In this document: positions 1 through 11,738 of the stretch, in pieces
How the letters are laid out: the number at the start of each line of letters is the position of its first letter
How positions within the stretch are numbered: the first letter of the stretch is position 1
Origin: Metarhizium brunneum
Lineage: Eukaryota > Ascomycota > Sordariomycetes > Hypocreales > Clavicipitaceae
Length of the DNA stretch: 64,000 nt
Direction: 5' to 3'
NCBI RefSeq assembly: GCF_013426205.1
Contig: NC_089422.1
Span: forward strand, 3,038,001 to 3,102,000
The notes under the pieces: model-generated
What the model saw: the letters and a program-made list of their open reading frames with translations, nothing else
What the model was told of the DNA's origin: nothing
The model's database searches: none
Program-made: the position numbers and the translations under genes

Positions 1-374
1 ATTGCTGAAAAGTAATCTCAGCTTCCCTATTTCGCAAAGTTCAATGTCGCCTCCACGCTACGGCGCGTTGAGCCCACGGCGGGCACGACTTAAAGGCCAA
101 TTTGCCGCCTTGGAGTCTCCAGCTCACGAGGCTAGCAGACGCATCATCTGAGCTCAGACGGGTTGCATGGCAAGAACACCGCCTGAACACGCGCATGGGC
201 AGCAGCAAAGGTAATCTTGGGGGGGATGAGGAAAAGTATATTACAATTTGAGGTCCCTGTGATTCTCGTGGCTCTGAACTAGAAATATGCTTCTTCGTAG
301 TTGTGACCCAGGCGAGATTGCAACGTTTTCCCCCCTTATATTCCTCCATTTGGATTGACCAGACCTTTGCAAGA
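1..374. other. Upstream region of the PLC-like gene
   Basis: No gene is supported here. The stretch holds the promoter and leader of the downstream PLC-like gene. The reading frame of that gene stays open upstream to an ATG at 303, but the ATG at 375 is preferred because a signal peptide begins exactly there. Short open frames on the minus strand show no recognisable protein. Confidence 0.5.
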
Positions 375-2240
375 ATGGCGCAAAGTCGATTGTTGCTTTT
401 CTTTGTGGCTGGTCTTGTGTCCTTTCTCTTGTTGGCTCAAACCACAACAGCTACACCAGCTCCACGGCAACTTGCGAAATGCAATAGAGCTGTACAAGAT
501 GCATGCCAAAAAGAGGACAGGACGTATAGCTCGGAGGTGTCAAAGGCTGGGAGCCACATGCCCTGGGCACTGATTCCCCTCCGTGAAATTGGGTTTCCGG
601 CGAAACAATACATCACCATTGTCAATCTTACCCCCCACCGATTCGTCCTTGATCGAAGCCGCACGCACTCGTATCAGATGGACACTTTTGATTGGGACGA
701 TGTCCCCCAAGGTCGTGCCCGTCAAAATACGGCAGAATACACGAAGAACGTTGGCAAGAACCCAGTAGACGACGGTGGCGAAGCCTCCTACACCATTCAA
801 GGAACAAACAAGAGGTTCGAGATTCGGGCTAGAACTCATATCCCAGACTCGTACCCTCGCCGAACCATTATTGACTTGTCTGGTATGGGTCTCGGTCAAC
901 GTGAGTATTTGGACCCCGGTAAAGAAACGGCAGTTACCTTGGTTATCACTGGAAGTGATTCCTATGGATTTACCGCTTCTCTTCGACATGGCCGGGGCAA
1001 CTGGATGAAGGGACTATATGATGTTATCAAAGACAGACAGATGCAGCACATTGTGATGCCTGCCACACACGATTCAGGAATGAGCAGGATCAGCGGCAAA
1101 ATTGGCTCCATTGGTACTGAAGCCAACACGCAGACGCAAGGCCTGAACATTTACAATCAACTACGCGCCGGCGCCAGGTTGTTCGATCTTCGTGTTGGCA
1201 GTGTTCACAAGGTGGCTAATCAGGACTCGTACAGCTTTTGGACTATGCACGTCAATGATGAGCTGGCCAAAGTAGTTATTGGCAACACGGGGGAGTCTCT
1301 CGATGACGTTGTCAAGGAGGTCAACCAGTTCACTGCCGAAAACCCCGGCGAAGTCATATTTTTTCGTGTTCGATACTTGAACGGCATCCTCGATATACCC
1401 ACTGCAGGCCCAATCTACTGGAGCGCTGACATTGTCAACAACTTTTTTAGCAAGTTGAAGGGTATTAACAACCGATGTGGACATCTTGATCTCAACACCA
1501 AGTTCAACAAACAAAAGGCGTCCTATTTTATGGACCAAAATGGCGGCAAGGGCTGTGTTCTTTTTCTTTTGAACGGCAACTTGAAACCAGATGTGCCTCA
1601 AGACTCCGTCCCGGATGGTATTTACAGAAACTCCATGATGGACGTCTGGGACCACTGGTCCAACTTGCCTGACACTGAGAAGATGGCAAATGACCAAGTG
1701 GCCAGCTGGAAGACAGTCGGCAGAAGCGGCGACTTCAAAAATGACCAGTTTCTCATCGGCCAGTGGCTGGTCAGCGCGGATGCCATCACCACCACCGCCC
1801 TGAGCATTCAGAACATCGGCATCCTTCCTACCAATCCCGCCCTCTACTGGATGGGCGTCAACAACATGAGCCCAGAGTCCTGGCCAACTGCGGTATTGGT
1901 CGACTACATAGGCGTGGTGGTCGCGGACCAGTGGAGTTGGGAGCAACTCAGTGCTGAGATGTACACTTTCGCGATTGGCATGAACTTGTACATGATTAGC
2001 GAAAACTGCGACATCAACCAGAAACGGTCACCTCTTCTTCCCGGAGCCAACTCGGCCGTGAATGCTCTGGACGCTGGCCAGGTGGCCTCGGCATGGAATG
2101 GCATCATCTATGCCAACGGCACAGTTGATGATGATCCTGCGCCGACACTGCATCCTGGTCGTGCCCAGGTCCTGAAGAAGGGGACCGAGTTCCTCAATGG
2201 GACGATTTTGCAGAGTGATGTGGAGAATCAAAGTTGCTAA
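375..2240 (+). CDS. Secreted PLC-like phosphodiesterase (PI-PLC X-type), 621 aa
   Basis: Single-exon gene. The start at 375 gives a signal peptide with a hydrophobic core (LLLFFVAGLVSFLLLA) within the first 30 residues, so the product is probably secreted. After an N-terminal region of about 200 residues comes a PLC-like TIM-barrel segment: PATHDSGM with His232-Asp233, GARLFDLRVG with Arg273, and a second His at WTMH (His292). These match in order the catalytic His, Arg and His of bacterial-type PI-PLC X domains. The family cleaves phosphodiester head groups of phosphatidylinositol or related lipids without calcium. The substrate here is unknown. The N-terminal part has a beta-rich look (YITIVNLTPHRF) and I cannot name a domain for it. 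A frame extension to 303 is possible but would bury the signal peptide. Confidence 0.85.
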   Translation: MAQSRLLLFFVAGLVSFLLLAQTTTATPAPRQLAKCNRAVQDACQKEDRTYSSEVSKAGSHMPWALIPLREIGFPAKQYITIVNLTPHRFVLDRSRTHSYQMDTFDWDDVPQGRARQNTAEYTKNVGKNPVDDGGEASYTIQGTNKRFEIRARTHIPDSYPRRTIIDLSGMGLGQREYLDPGKETAVTLVITGSDSYGFTASLRHGRGNWMKGLYDVIKDRQMQHIVMPATHDSGMSRISGKIGSIGTEANTQTQGLNIYNQLRAGARLFDLRVGSVHKVANQDSYSFWTMHVNDELAKVVIGNTGESLDDVVKEVNQFTAENPGEVIFFRVRYLNGILDIPTAGPIYWSADIVNNFFSKLKGINNRCGHLDLNTKFNKQKASYFMDQNGGKGCVLFLLNGNLKPDVPQDSVPDGIYRNSMMDVWDHWSNLPDTEKMANDQVASWKTVGRSGDFKNDQFLIGQWLVSADAITTTALSIQNIGILPTNPALYWMGVNNMSPESWPTAVLVDYIGVVVADQWSWEQLSAEMYTFAIGMNLYMISENCDINQKRSPLLPGANSAVNALDAGQVASAWNGIIYANGTVDDDPAPTLHPGRAQVLKKGTEFLNGTILQSDVENQSC

Positions 2241-2363
2241 CTGGGCCGTTTGACCAACGTTTATGATGACATGATGCAATGCTTGATGTAAAGCGGGAGG
2301 GTCTAGGACGATAGATGCACAGAGATGGCTACAAATACACGTGTACAGAAAAAATGTTTGATG

Positions 2364-2369
2364 AATAAA
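2364..2369 (+). terminator. AATAAA polyadenylation signal of the PLC-like gene
   Basis: A perfect AATAAA lies 124 nt after the stop codon at 2240, in an AT-rich tail. It is the likely 3' end signal of the PLC-like transcript. This is inferred from position and sequence only. Confidence 0.5.
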
Positions 2370-2800
2370 ACATTCTTCAAACCCAAGTTAGTTAGTTGTT
2401 GTCAATGGAAATAGGATCCCTGTACGCCCTATACTTGATTGCCAGGGATTCCGCACAAATCCACTGCCGCCTACGGATTCCAGAAACTTGAATCAATCGC
2501 AAGTACCAAATTTGCCCTGTGGTTGAGGGTTCCGGGATCATTTCGCACTCTCGGCGACAACTCAGCGCTTCGGGCCCGTCGCAGACTCTTTCATGTCCGA
2601 AGGGTCAGGTCAGCCCGCCGACACGAGGCGGCGAAACCATGCAAGTGGAACGATGATTACCGCCGCCTAAACCTAAATCAAGCCCGTTAGACGGCGTCTG
2701 TTCCGAGATGCAAAATTCGTGCAAAGCCATTGACCCCCTAGCTGTAGATGGACAATGCCACGCCGTCTCGGCATGTCTTCCGTCCCAACCCCGTGCCATC

Positions 2801-2807
2801 TATATAA
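2801..2807 (+). promoter_or_regulatory. TATA box upstream of MCR1
   Basis: TATATAA lies 80-86 nt upstream of the MCR1 ATG at 2887, a normal distance for a fungal TATA box with a short leader. Assigned by sequence and position alone. Confidence 0.5.
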
Positions 2808-2886
2808 GGACGGTCAGCCCTACGCAGAATCGCCTTCCTGTTTCGCAATGCCAAGGGCCGTCCGAATAAAATAAAGGGAAAAAAAA

Positions 2887-3918
2887 ATGACAACGCGGAT
2901 CCTCAGTCGCTCGCGGCCCGCAGCCATTCTGAGCACCATCGCTGCCGCATCGCTTGCCGCCGGCATCACCACCAAGTTCCTCATCCAAGATACTCGCGCC
3001 GACTCGCGAGCCTCGCCGCCAAAGGTCTTTGGAAGCGGACCGGCGTTCTTCTCGCTGCCGCTGGAGAGCGCGGACATGGTCAACCACAACACGCGGCTGC
3101 TGAGGTTCAAGTTTGCCGACAAGGAGGCTGTCAGCGGATTACCCGTAAACTGTGAGTCCATAAAACAGCAGCCTCCCCTCTTCAAACATGAATCTCGCAA
3201 CAAGTGCTGACGATAGCACAGCGTCGGTATTGGCCCTGTCGTGGCCGGAAGGGAGATGGTTTCCAGTCATACGGCCGTATACCCCCATCAGCGCAACCGG
3301 TATGTAATACTTGGAGCGAGCTGCATATCTATTCCCAAGGTTGACCCAGTTCTGACGTGAACGTGACAAGATGAGCAAGGGCACCTGGACCTCATGGTCA
3401 AGCACTACCCCGACGGCAAATCCAGCACCCATCTGCACAAGCTTCAGCCGGGCCAGTCCCTCTTCTTCGTCGCCTCCCTCAAGGGCCACCGGTGGAAAGC
3501 CGACTCCTTCCCGCACGTCACTCTCATTGCTGGCGGGGCCGGAATCACGCCCATCTACCAGTTGACGCAGGCCATTCTGCGCAACCCCCAGGACAAGACG
3601 GCCGTGACTCTGGTTTTTGGCGTCAACAGCGACCGGGATGTCCTGCTCAAGGAGGAGTTCCAGGACTGGGAGAAGAAGTTCCCCGGGAGGTTCAAGGCCG
3701 TATACACGGTGAGCAACCCTGTTGAGGGATCGCCGTACAGGAAGGGCTATGTGACCAAGGACCTGTTGAGAGAGGTGACGCCCTCGCCGGCAGGAAGCGA
3801 GACGATGGTGTTTGTTTGCGGGCCGCCGAGCATGGAGAAGGCCTTGGTCGGCGACGGGAGGAGACGTGGGATATTGCAGGAATTGGGGTATAGAAAGGAC
3901 CAGATTTGCCAGTTCTAG
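2887..3918 (+). CDS. MCR1: Mitochondrial NADH-cytochrome b5 reductase, 296 aa, three exons
   Basis: Exons 2887-3151, 3222-3299 and 3371-3918; introns of 70 and 71 nt open with GTGAGT and GTATGT. The joined frame is continuous across both junctions (LPVN-SSVLALSW and PISAT-DEQGHLDL). The enzyme passes electrons from NADH through FAD to cytochrome b5 and supports sterol and antioxidant reactions. Visible signatures are the FAD-binding RPYTP (residues 106-110), the nucleotide-binding GGAGITP from residue 169 and CGPPSM from residue 264. An arginine-rich, alanine-rich N-terminus with a hydrophobic stretch (about residues 11-30) fits the outer-membrane or intermembrane-space anchor of Mcr1. Length is close to yeast Mcr1 (about 300 aa). 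The start is preceded by an A-rich leader and a TATA box. Confidence 0.93.
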
Positions 3919-4808
3919 CTTGGTGTTTGTAGTACAAGTCGTGATTCACAGACGAGCTTGTTTCTGTAGTCGGGCGGAAACCATCCCATCTCGGTCGGTG
4001 TATCCAGACTCCACTTCCACTCGACGACTATAGATGATGCATGTCGCAAGGCTATTTTATAGGGGGTACCAACGCATCAATACAAGTGGCGTGGCTGCAC
4101 CTATTTTTTGGTGCGATAATGCATCTCTGGGAGAAATAGAAGAATCCGCCCAAAGCCTCCACATACATCTTTATCCCTTTCCTTCAAGTCGCCAGTCGTC
4201 AAAGCCACGCACATCGCGCGATCCCAAATGCATGAGCTGCCGACCTAACGACCTGGGCCTGGCGCCTGCGGCTTTCCAAAAGGTCATCGGTGACACTGGG
4301 ATTGGAAGAGCTCGGGCGCAGTGGGACTCGATTTGATAGGAAATACATACGAGAAAAGGTGGGCGGATTTGGTTATGGCTGGTGGTTGGAACCTGGATCG
4401 AGGTTTTGGTTTGAAGACATTGTGCATGCCACGCATGGACAAACAGCCTGTGTGATGCCGAGGATCAGGGCACTCCTGTGAAATATGTAGTGTGACAGCT
4501 CTAGCATGACCAAAGTACTCCGTACATCAAGAATGAACCTGTGATCAAGTTTGAGATATTCTTTATTGCTTGTTTCTCATCCTATCGTGTCAGAACCCTG
4601 CACGGTACTTGACAAACGCCGATACTTTCCATAACAAATGCAGTATCCAGACCAACCTTGATTCCCAATCCAAACAAACCATTCTCAATGCCTAGATATA
4701 ATGCAGTCCTCTTTATTACAAGTGTTTGTCCCATGCTGCCTCGCTATGAATGTTGTTGTTACACGGAAGCTGCCCTTACAGCCTCGCACCGCAAAGTCGG
4801 CACAGTCT
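3919..4808. other. Intergenic between convergent MCR1 and Cnn_1N genes
   Basis: This 890-nt gap lies between two convergent genes and contains their 3' regions. One exact TACTCCGTA copy sits at 4516-4524. Short open frames show no recognisable protein. Confidence 0.5.
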
Positions 4809-7667
4809 CTAACCTGCCTTGTTCTTCAAGTTATTTGTGCGTGCAAAGCCAGGCAACCATCTCCTTCGACCCGAAGACGACGACGCCGCCGCCGCCGCTG
4901 CTGGACTGTTTTCTATATCGGTCGATGGAGCACTGGCTGTGGCGGCGGCCGCAAGCGTTGGACCAGGCGTCATGCTGCGGCTGAGATCCTGTGCTGGTGA
5001 CTTCTCTGTCTCCCCTTCTGCCCCCAATGTGTGCCGCCGACCTTGACGAGGGTTGAGCATAATCGGTGGCGGAGTAGCCCCCGACCTGTCGTCGTCCACC
5101 GCGGAATGTCGACTTGCCCACGATGGGATGCCTATAGTAGGAAAGCTCTTGGATTGTTCAGAGACGGCTGTTTCCACAGGGTTGGATTGTTCAGAGCTTG
5201 GTCCAGGAGGGGCAGCACTGGTAGATCGTCGGAAAAGTCTGTTGAGGCCAGTTCGAGCTCCATGCTGCTGTCCCGCAATTGGAGGATAATGCTTCGGTTT
5301 CTGGTCGCTATTAGGTTGAGGCGGCGATGCAAATTGGTCTCTCTGAACCGGTGTTCTCATATCATCTCTCTTTCCCAAGTCTACGCTATTCTGCCTGCTG
5401 TGGCAGCTTCGACGACGTGCGGTCGAAGGAGGACCCTGATCAACCCCTTGATTATTTGCCCCTTGTGATGTCGCTGGTTCTGGTGTTGACCCAGTTTGTG
5501 CATGTAGGCTAGACCTTCTATTGGGTGGTGGTGGTGCAGTACCGGCAAAAAGGCCTTGTCTCACAGAGAAAAGATCGCGCATATAGTCAAATCCTGGGGG
5601 CAGTGGCGCATTTTCAGCCAGTTCACTGTTTTGTTTGAAAGTGGATGACATTGCCCAGCCTCCCTTCGATGAGCCCGTCGGGAAACTAAATAGATCTGGC
5701 GATGCACGGCTTCTATTTCTCGAAGGTTGTGCGCTCTCGCGCATCCAGATATCAAGACTCGATTGAAGCGAGTGTGCATCCGAATCGTCATCGTCGCTAT
5801 CCCAGCCTTTGCCTCTCCTATGAGATGCAGTGGATTCGTCTGCAGATCGTGGGCGAGGAATAGGAGGCCCTCGGTGTTCGAAAAGCAAGTCAATAGCTCG
5901 TTTACTAGGCGAAGCCCAACTGTCTGCTTCTTCGGGGAGCTCGTTCGGTACTGCTGCCAACTGATGATTGTGCTGGCTGCCGCCTTGAGAACCAAGGTGA
6001 TTTAATACAACTCCATTGCTGTTCTCTTCGTTCAGGTCCTGTTGTGAGAGTGTGTCATTGGAGTCCTTGAACCTGCGGAGCATCGAGCTCGACGTCGTAT
6101 CCGGCGTGGGAGGGAGCGCTTGATCATGCAGTCGTACGCCGCCTTGTCCGTCAGTTGTTACTCTACGCAGAGCATCGTGTTTATCTTGCTTAATACTTCC
6201 AAGACCAAATGGTTTCTTGTCAGGCAGCAGCTGGCCTTTTGAATAATCTTTTATTTGACTTCGAGGGTGATGGCCTGATTCCCTATTAGGTCCATACGAC
6301 GTGTCGAGTTGTTCCAGGCGTTGCAGAGGTGAGCCGGCGATAACATCTGTAATGGATTGGAAGTGTCCTGTAGAACTAGCTCGGGAGTCTGCTGTCTTAC
6401 TCGATGACACCGATCGACAGTGGTTGCGCGATGGTTGCTTGCCATTCCTTTCCTTGGTATAACTTGAGTCCGCGCCATCTAGAACCAAAGTCTCATCAAC
6501 ATCAGCAGCGATCTGGCTGGCGTCCATGACCTTGTCCTTTCGGCCATAAACACTCACAAAAGAGCTCTCGCTCAGCACACTGAGGGTCGGGCTCCCCAAT
6601 GCTTGCACATTATCAGTTTCCGGAGAGCCTTCAGTCACCCTCGTCAAACTCAGCATGCTAGCTTGGGTCCCCAGATACACGTTGCGAAGATTTTGCGTCG
6701 TCTCACTATGGTCAGACAAGAAGCTGGGCATGCGATTGACAACCTTGGCATCCTCTTCCATCCTCATAGTGTCTGGCCCTGTACTATGGGGGACAGGAGT
6801 CTTGTAGCCCATGTTGTCATAATCGCGGGGGCAAAAGAAGCCTTCATTCTCAATTCGGTGCACCATAGCTCGCTCACGAAACAACTGGTCCACTTTTGCC
6901 TCCAAAGTGACAATCATCGCAACCGCCTCCTCGACAGCTTTGTCACGCTTCTCTAGCTCAATCAGTAATTTGTCGTTGACTTCCTCCATGCGCTGTCTAT
7001 CGCTTTCCATAGCGTCGACGCGCTCCTCTAGTGTAGTCTGCCTCTCGCGCCTGTGGTAAAGCTCGAGTTTCAAGTCGAAATTTTGCTTATGCAAGTTTGA
7101 TATCACCTATGCATGCACGCCAAATTAGCAAGCCACTCATGCAGCGCCATTTTCGACATCAGCTACCTTTTCCATTTCCTTGACACCCAGACCTTTCTTC
7201 TTGCCCTGATCAGTGCCAGCGCTTGATTGTGGCCTGTTTCCCTCCATGCTTGTCTTGAAAGGGGAACTCGGTGTTCGCCTGAGATCAGCTGATACACTCA
7301 TGTCCGGATTTGATCTGGGCAGAGATGATTGTGACTGATTAAGCTTCTCACTTTCAGCCCTGCGTTCCTTCTGTAGCTTTTCCTGCAAGAATGAGGAAAG
7401 GGCGATTTGTCGAGTGGACTCGACACTCTCTTGCCTCGAGAGAGGAGGTGTCGGTCGCGACATGGGTTGGGGCGAACCCGTACCGCACCGACTGTGGTGA
7501 TATCGGTGCATTGGGTGGGATTGGGAAAGCTGAGGCGAGATAGCTATTTGCGACGTCGAGCTATTTGGGCTGACTGGAGTTGTACGTGAGGTATTTGTGT
7601 GAATTGAGGAACGCGATGGCGCGCGCGGGTGAGCTCGCTGACGTGCTTGTGATTGAGCTCCATCCAT
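4809..7667 (-). CDS. Cnn_1N-domain coiled-coil protein, about 932 aa, two exons
   Basis: Exon 1 runs 7667-7167 and exon 2 runs 7106-4809. The 60-nt intron (GTAGCT...CATAG) falls exactly inside the signature motif: the join reads GVKEMEKVISNLHKQNFDLK. That is the centrosomin N-terminal motif (Cnn_1N), which in fungal and animal proteins recruits gamma-tubulin complexes to spindle pole bodies or other microtubule-organising centres. A charged coiled coil follows for about 90 residues. The remaining 650 or so residues look disordered, rich in Ser, Pro and Gln, with many SP/TP sites. The chosen start (ATGG, 7667) has a good context; an in-frame ATG 24 nt upstream is possible. Aspergillus ApsB and yeast Mto1/Pcp1 carry the same motif but have much longer coiled coils, so this may be a distinct short relative. 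Confidence 0.8.
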
Positions 7668-10600
7668 GGTTGATAAAGCTTCGGAACACACACAAAAAAA
7701 GGAAGTTGTTTAATCTCGTACCCGAATATGATTCAGATATTAGATGTCCCGCTTCCCAAAGCACCCAGGATTCCAGACTAGGTAGATCGAGTTTCAGTCC
7801 AACATGTACGTAGTAATAGTATAAGGGCGGTAATAGCACAATGTAGTTGCAGAGAGGCGCTGCAGAGGGTTCGAGCAAGGCTGGCCTGTTGTCTGTGTTG
7901 TCTGCAGCATGCACATGTACAGAGTAGGAGCAGGATATAGGTGTATAGGTTTAGAAGGTCGACAAAAGCTTAAATCGTCATATGCGGTGGCAATTTTCGG
8001 AAGTACCCAAGCATGCTGAATGCTGCGTTGTTGGAGCACCAGAGAATGGGTGTTGAGGCGGTGGCCAGCGTATGACGGCGCTTGTGGGTTCAATTCATCC
8101 GCCGCAACATAATTTGATGACAGCTGAAAGAGGGATCGCGGACCAGGATCGCGGTTGGGGTTTCGTGCTCGTGTAGCAAATGTGCGTGTGTCTGCAGTCT
8201 GCCGCGTGGTTGATGTGCGCAAGATGTGCGGTTCGCAGTCGTCGACTGGGGGCAGAGAAAAAGAGTCGACTCGACTGGATGCCGCAAGTAGTACGACGCA
8301 GCCACAGATGCAGGCCACGGCAACGCAGCAAACCCCAATGGCAATCGGGGTCAGCTCGTTGGCCCGGGTCGGTTTTGTCTCAAACAAATCAATCGAGCGG
8401 GTGTACCGGTACGGAGTAAGCTGGTAGCTGGTAGGTCGACGAATGGCCAGAATAGAAACACCGGGACAGCCGCTGCAGTCGGGTACTAGGCAGAAGAGTT
8501 GCAGGCCGACGGAGAGCAAGGTCAAGGGCTTCGATTGGTATGTCTGCTGGCAGGTGAATACATAATACGCAGACTGCGGATGCAGGTTACGGAGGAGTAT
8601 ACGGAGTGCGGAGTGAAGAGTCGAGAGAGGGATTGGAATGCTCAAAGGAGGAGGATGAACTGGAGCCAACCAGGTAAGGGGGGAGATGACAAGCTGAGCA
8701 CCACGATCAGAATCGGGAAGCGCCCAAACCCCCTGTTGAACTGTTCAATGTCGTGTCTGGTGTCTTTGCGAGCCGGCCAGGCACCGGGGGCGGATTGGCG
8801 GATGGGTTGAGTATTAATGGCTTGGATGCGTCCGGTCGATGCTCTGTGTCTGTTGTCCGCCCAGCCTGGCTTGTTGGACAATGCGGCAGTTGTTGGTGGC
8901 GACCTTGAATACTAATATCAGACGGTGCCTGACTATTGACTGTCATCCGCCAACTGCCAGCCAACTGCCAACCATTTGGGAAGACTAAAGGCTGGTGGAG
9001 CGTCGAGAGTCGAGCGTCCAAGGCCTTCAAAGGTGCCCACATCCACCCACCCATCCACATTTCCATCTCCACTGCCACTTTGACCCTGGACCAGACATGA
9101 GCAAACTTCGCTGCCTCGTTTGACGGCGCAAGGAACGGCTCGAGCGCCCCATTCAACAGAGTTCGACTTCGACGCCATTTCACCTTCTTTGTTCTTTTTT
9201 TCTTTCTTGATGCTAGCATGTCATGCCTGATATGCCCAACTCTAGATTCCCATCCGCATTACCGAGTGGTTTGCTCTGCTTCACCATGCTCGTCAAAAGC
9301 AAGCAAAATGTGATAGAAGGGATGAAAGATTCCAATGCTCGACCTTACTGGCTATGGATGTACTCCCTACGGAGTATTATGCAGATGTACGGAGTATTTC
9401 TTTCTTCATTTGCATTTCGTAGCCATCCTCCCTCACGCCGTCTGCTACAATATCCTCTTAGCATGCTGGCCCATGGGCTAACTGACCTGCCTTGATCCTA
9501 GAGCTCGATTCGCATTGACCGCAACAACAGCCAGGGTACGTGTCAGATTACGGCACTGTCATCAGCTCGAATTGACAGACCAAGATTTTCGCATCCTGCA
9601 TTTCATCATGGCGCGATGGGTCATTCATATTCACCGCTGAGCTAAGTATCTCCTCGACTGGACACGAAGCACTTGGCTCTGCCATTAGGCCCATCACCGC
9701 CTTTTCAACTGTCCTCATCACCATTTATTTACAGCATCCATTTGCCTTGGTTGCTCTCTCTGCTGGCCCCTCACCCCTGAATTCTCAGGCTTCCAGCGAT
9801 GGTCTCTTGTATCCATCCTTGGGGCTCAACGCCAATTAAACTGTATTCCAGCGTCCCGGGGAGCAGGGGTCCCTAGATCCCGGCTTCAAAATTGCTCTGC
9901 AAAGATGATGGGCCCACCACACAAAGAACTTCCTGCAACTGAAAGTGATGAACCAACTGATTCGTCAATTTCCACACCAAAACCAGAGGTCCCTCCGTAG
10001 CATTGCCTGTCCTGGTCAGATTCTTCCCCGCTAGTTCCGTTATGAAATCGGAATCCGTCAATTTGTACGCAGGACGAGGTAGTTTTCTCCAGCAAGAACC
10101 TTGAATTTGAACACATGGCGCATAGTAGGCCGGCTTTCAACGCCCGTCCTTGCTATCGCAGTAGTGTTAATGACTCAACCTTTTGCATCACACATTGATT
10201 GCCACGCTCTCTCCCCGTATCCGCCTTGAACGGCCAAAGCCACTCCCGTTGTGTCCCCATGGTCGCTCTTGGGAGCCCAACCAGTGGGGCCTTGTGACGA
10301 ACGGAACTTTATCCCTTTATGTTATGACCGTCAAGTGCTTGCATTTGTGTGGAGAAGATATGACTTGCCGAAATGAGATCATGTTATCGAGTTGCTAATA
10401 TTAGAACAATATCGTTGCAGAGGAACCATTAAGCGGAATGGGGTGTCCGTCGCGATCATATCCTGGGTTCATACGGAGTACATACATACTCCGACGAGTG
10501 ACATTCCTGGGCATTTGATTGCCAACCCTACCACACGAAGCATCTTGCTTCCGAACTGGAACAAAGGATCCAAGTCCCTTTTTAAAATAATCCTCTCAGC

Positions 10601-11738
10601 ATTTAAGCATCATGTTACAAAAAGAAAAAGAAGAAGAAAAAATACTGTCGCGTTATATTCAGTAAGACTTGATTATATTTTATATAGTCCTGTGCTATAT
10701 CTTCTTGACGCTCAACGTGCTCCTGGATGATATCGTTAAGTACGTTTTACACCTAAAGCTATGATTTCATTCATCCTTCATCATGTCCCGATCTGTATAG
10801 TAGTAGCAGTCTGGTAGCCACCTCATAAATGCGTTTGTCGCCTTGAACAACATAGTTCAATGGATCCCCTCTGCCAGCATAACCGTCTTTTAAATCTGAG
10901 CTTCCAAACCTTTACATTTGGAACTGCGTTTATTGGAAGAGACTCTAGAGGGCTGGGTGTGGTGGTTCGAAACTCTATGAACGGAGATGACAGAGCCAAG
11001 ACCCTCGCCATCAACTTTTATATCACAAGTTCGTCAAGAGACATATCAGTGATTCATTGATTCGAAGGAGTCTGGGTTGTAAACTTTGAGCGTCTTCGCC
11101 CAAGCAAACTTCGAGGCTGGATATACACCCACCATAGGCGCATGGGACATCTGGTCAAGTCCAGCAGTTCCAGAAAACGGAGCAGCATCATTAGACAGAT
11201 CTATAACTTTAATACGCTAACAAGGCTTGAGTTCAGACTCCCCAATATGGTATAACCAATTTCTCCCCGGCCGATCAGTCTCGTCCAACTTACAGGAGAC
11301 CTGGCAGCCGAAACTTGGGGGTTATAATACACGAGGGAAAACTGAAGCCATCCTTGCGGTAGCCCATTACGCAACAGGCATACCCGCCGAACATTGCATC
11401 AACCTTGGGCAACATGGTTCCTGTGGCCTTGACAATCAGGAAATGCTGGCTTAACTCTCATCAAGCAGCTTATCAACCCGCAGTTTCTATCCCAGTGGCA
11501 CCGAGTCTCCAATTACTGCAAATGATAGACAGCCCGGCCTATTATGATGAAGAGTAATCTATCATCGGTGTTAAAACTAGTGTCGATCGCAATGTTCTCC
11601 CCTTGTCACAAGAGTTCATACATCGGCCAACTACTTTGTCATTCCATCGACGAACAAGCATTGCACAGTGAAAAAAATATTGATAAGCCAGCCTATTTTG
11701 ATCATATATAGCTCGGGATGACTACCCGCTCAGTGTAA
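7668..11738. other. 4-kb region between Cnn_1N gene and YOS9 with no supported gene
   Basis: The part next to 7667 is probably the leader and promoter of the minus-strand Cnn_1N gene. It is pyrimidine-rich on that strand and carries an open frame at 7794-8669 with no protein-like composition. Exact TACGGAGTA copies lie at 8410, 9368, 9388 and 10472. The stretch around 10560-10720 is AT-rich. I see no tRNA, no rRNA and no recognisable protein remnant. Confidence 0.5.
9361..9396. repeat. Cluster of TACGGAGTA motifs, one as an inverted pair
   Basis: TACTCC at 9361-9366 and GGAGTA at 9371-9376 form a 6-nt inverted pair around a 4-nt spacer. A further exact TACGGAGTA follows at 9388-9396. A second pair, CGGAGTA/TACTCCG, lies at 10474-10493, and a third at 46869-46893. 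The 9-mer is dispersed through the non-coding DNA of this window. Confidence 0.7.

Larger units (their letters stand above)
2241..2886. other. Intergenic: 3' end of PLC-like gene and MCR1 promoter
   Basis: This 646-nt gap holds the 3' tail of the PLC-like gene and then the MCR1 promoter with its TATA element near 2801. The leader just before the MCR1 start is A-rich. No other gene is seen. Confidence 0.6.

Noticed and set aside
1161..1946. 261-aa open frame on the minus strand
   Set aside because: It lies wholly antisense to the PLC-like gene, whose protein has clear family motifs; the antisense product has none.
7794..8669. 291-aa open frame on the minus strand
   Set aside because: Low-complexity composition, no recognisable motif, and a position in the probable leader/promoter of the Cnn_1N gene.
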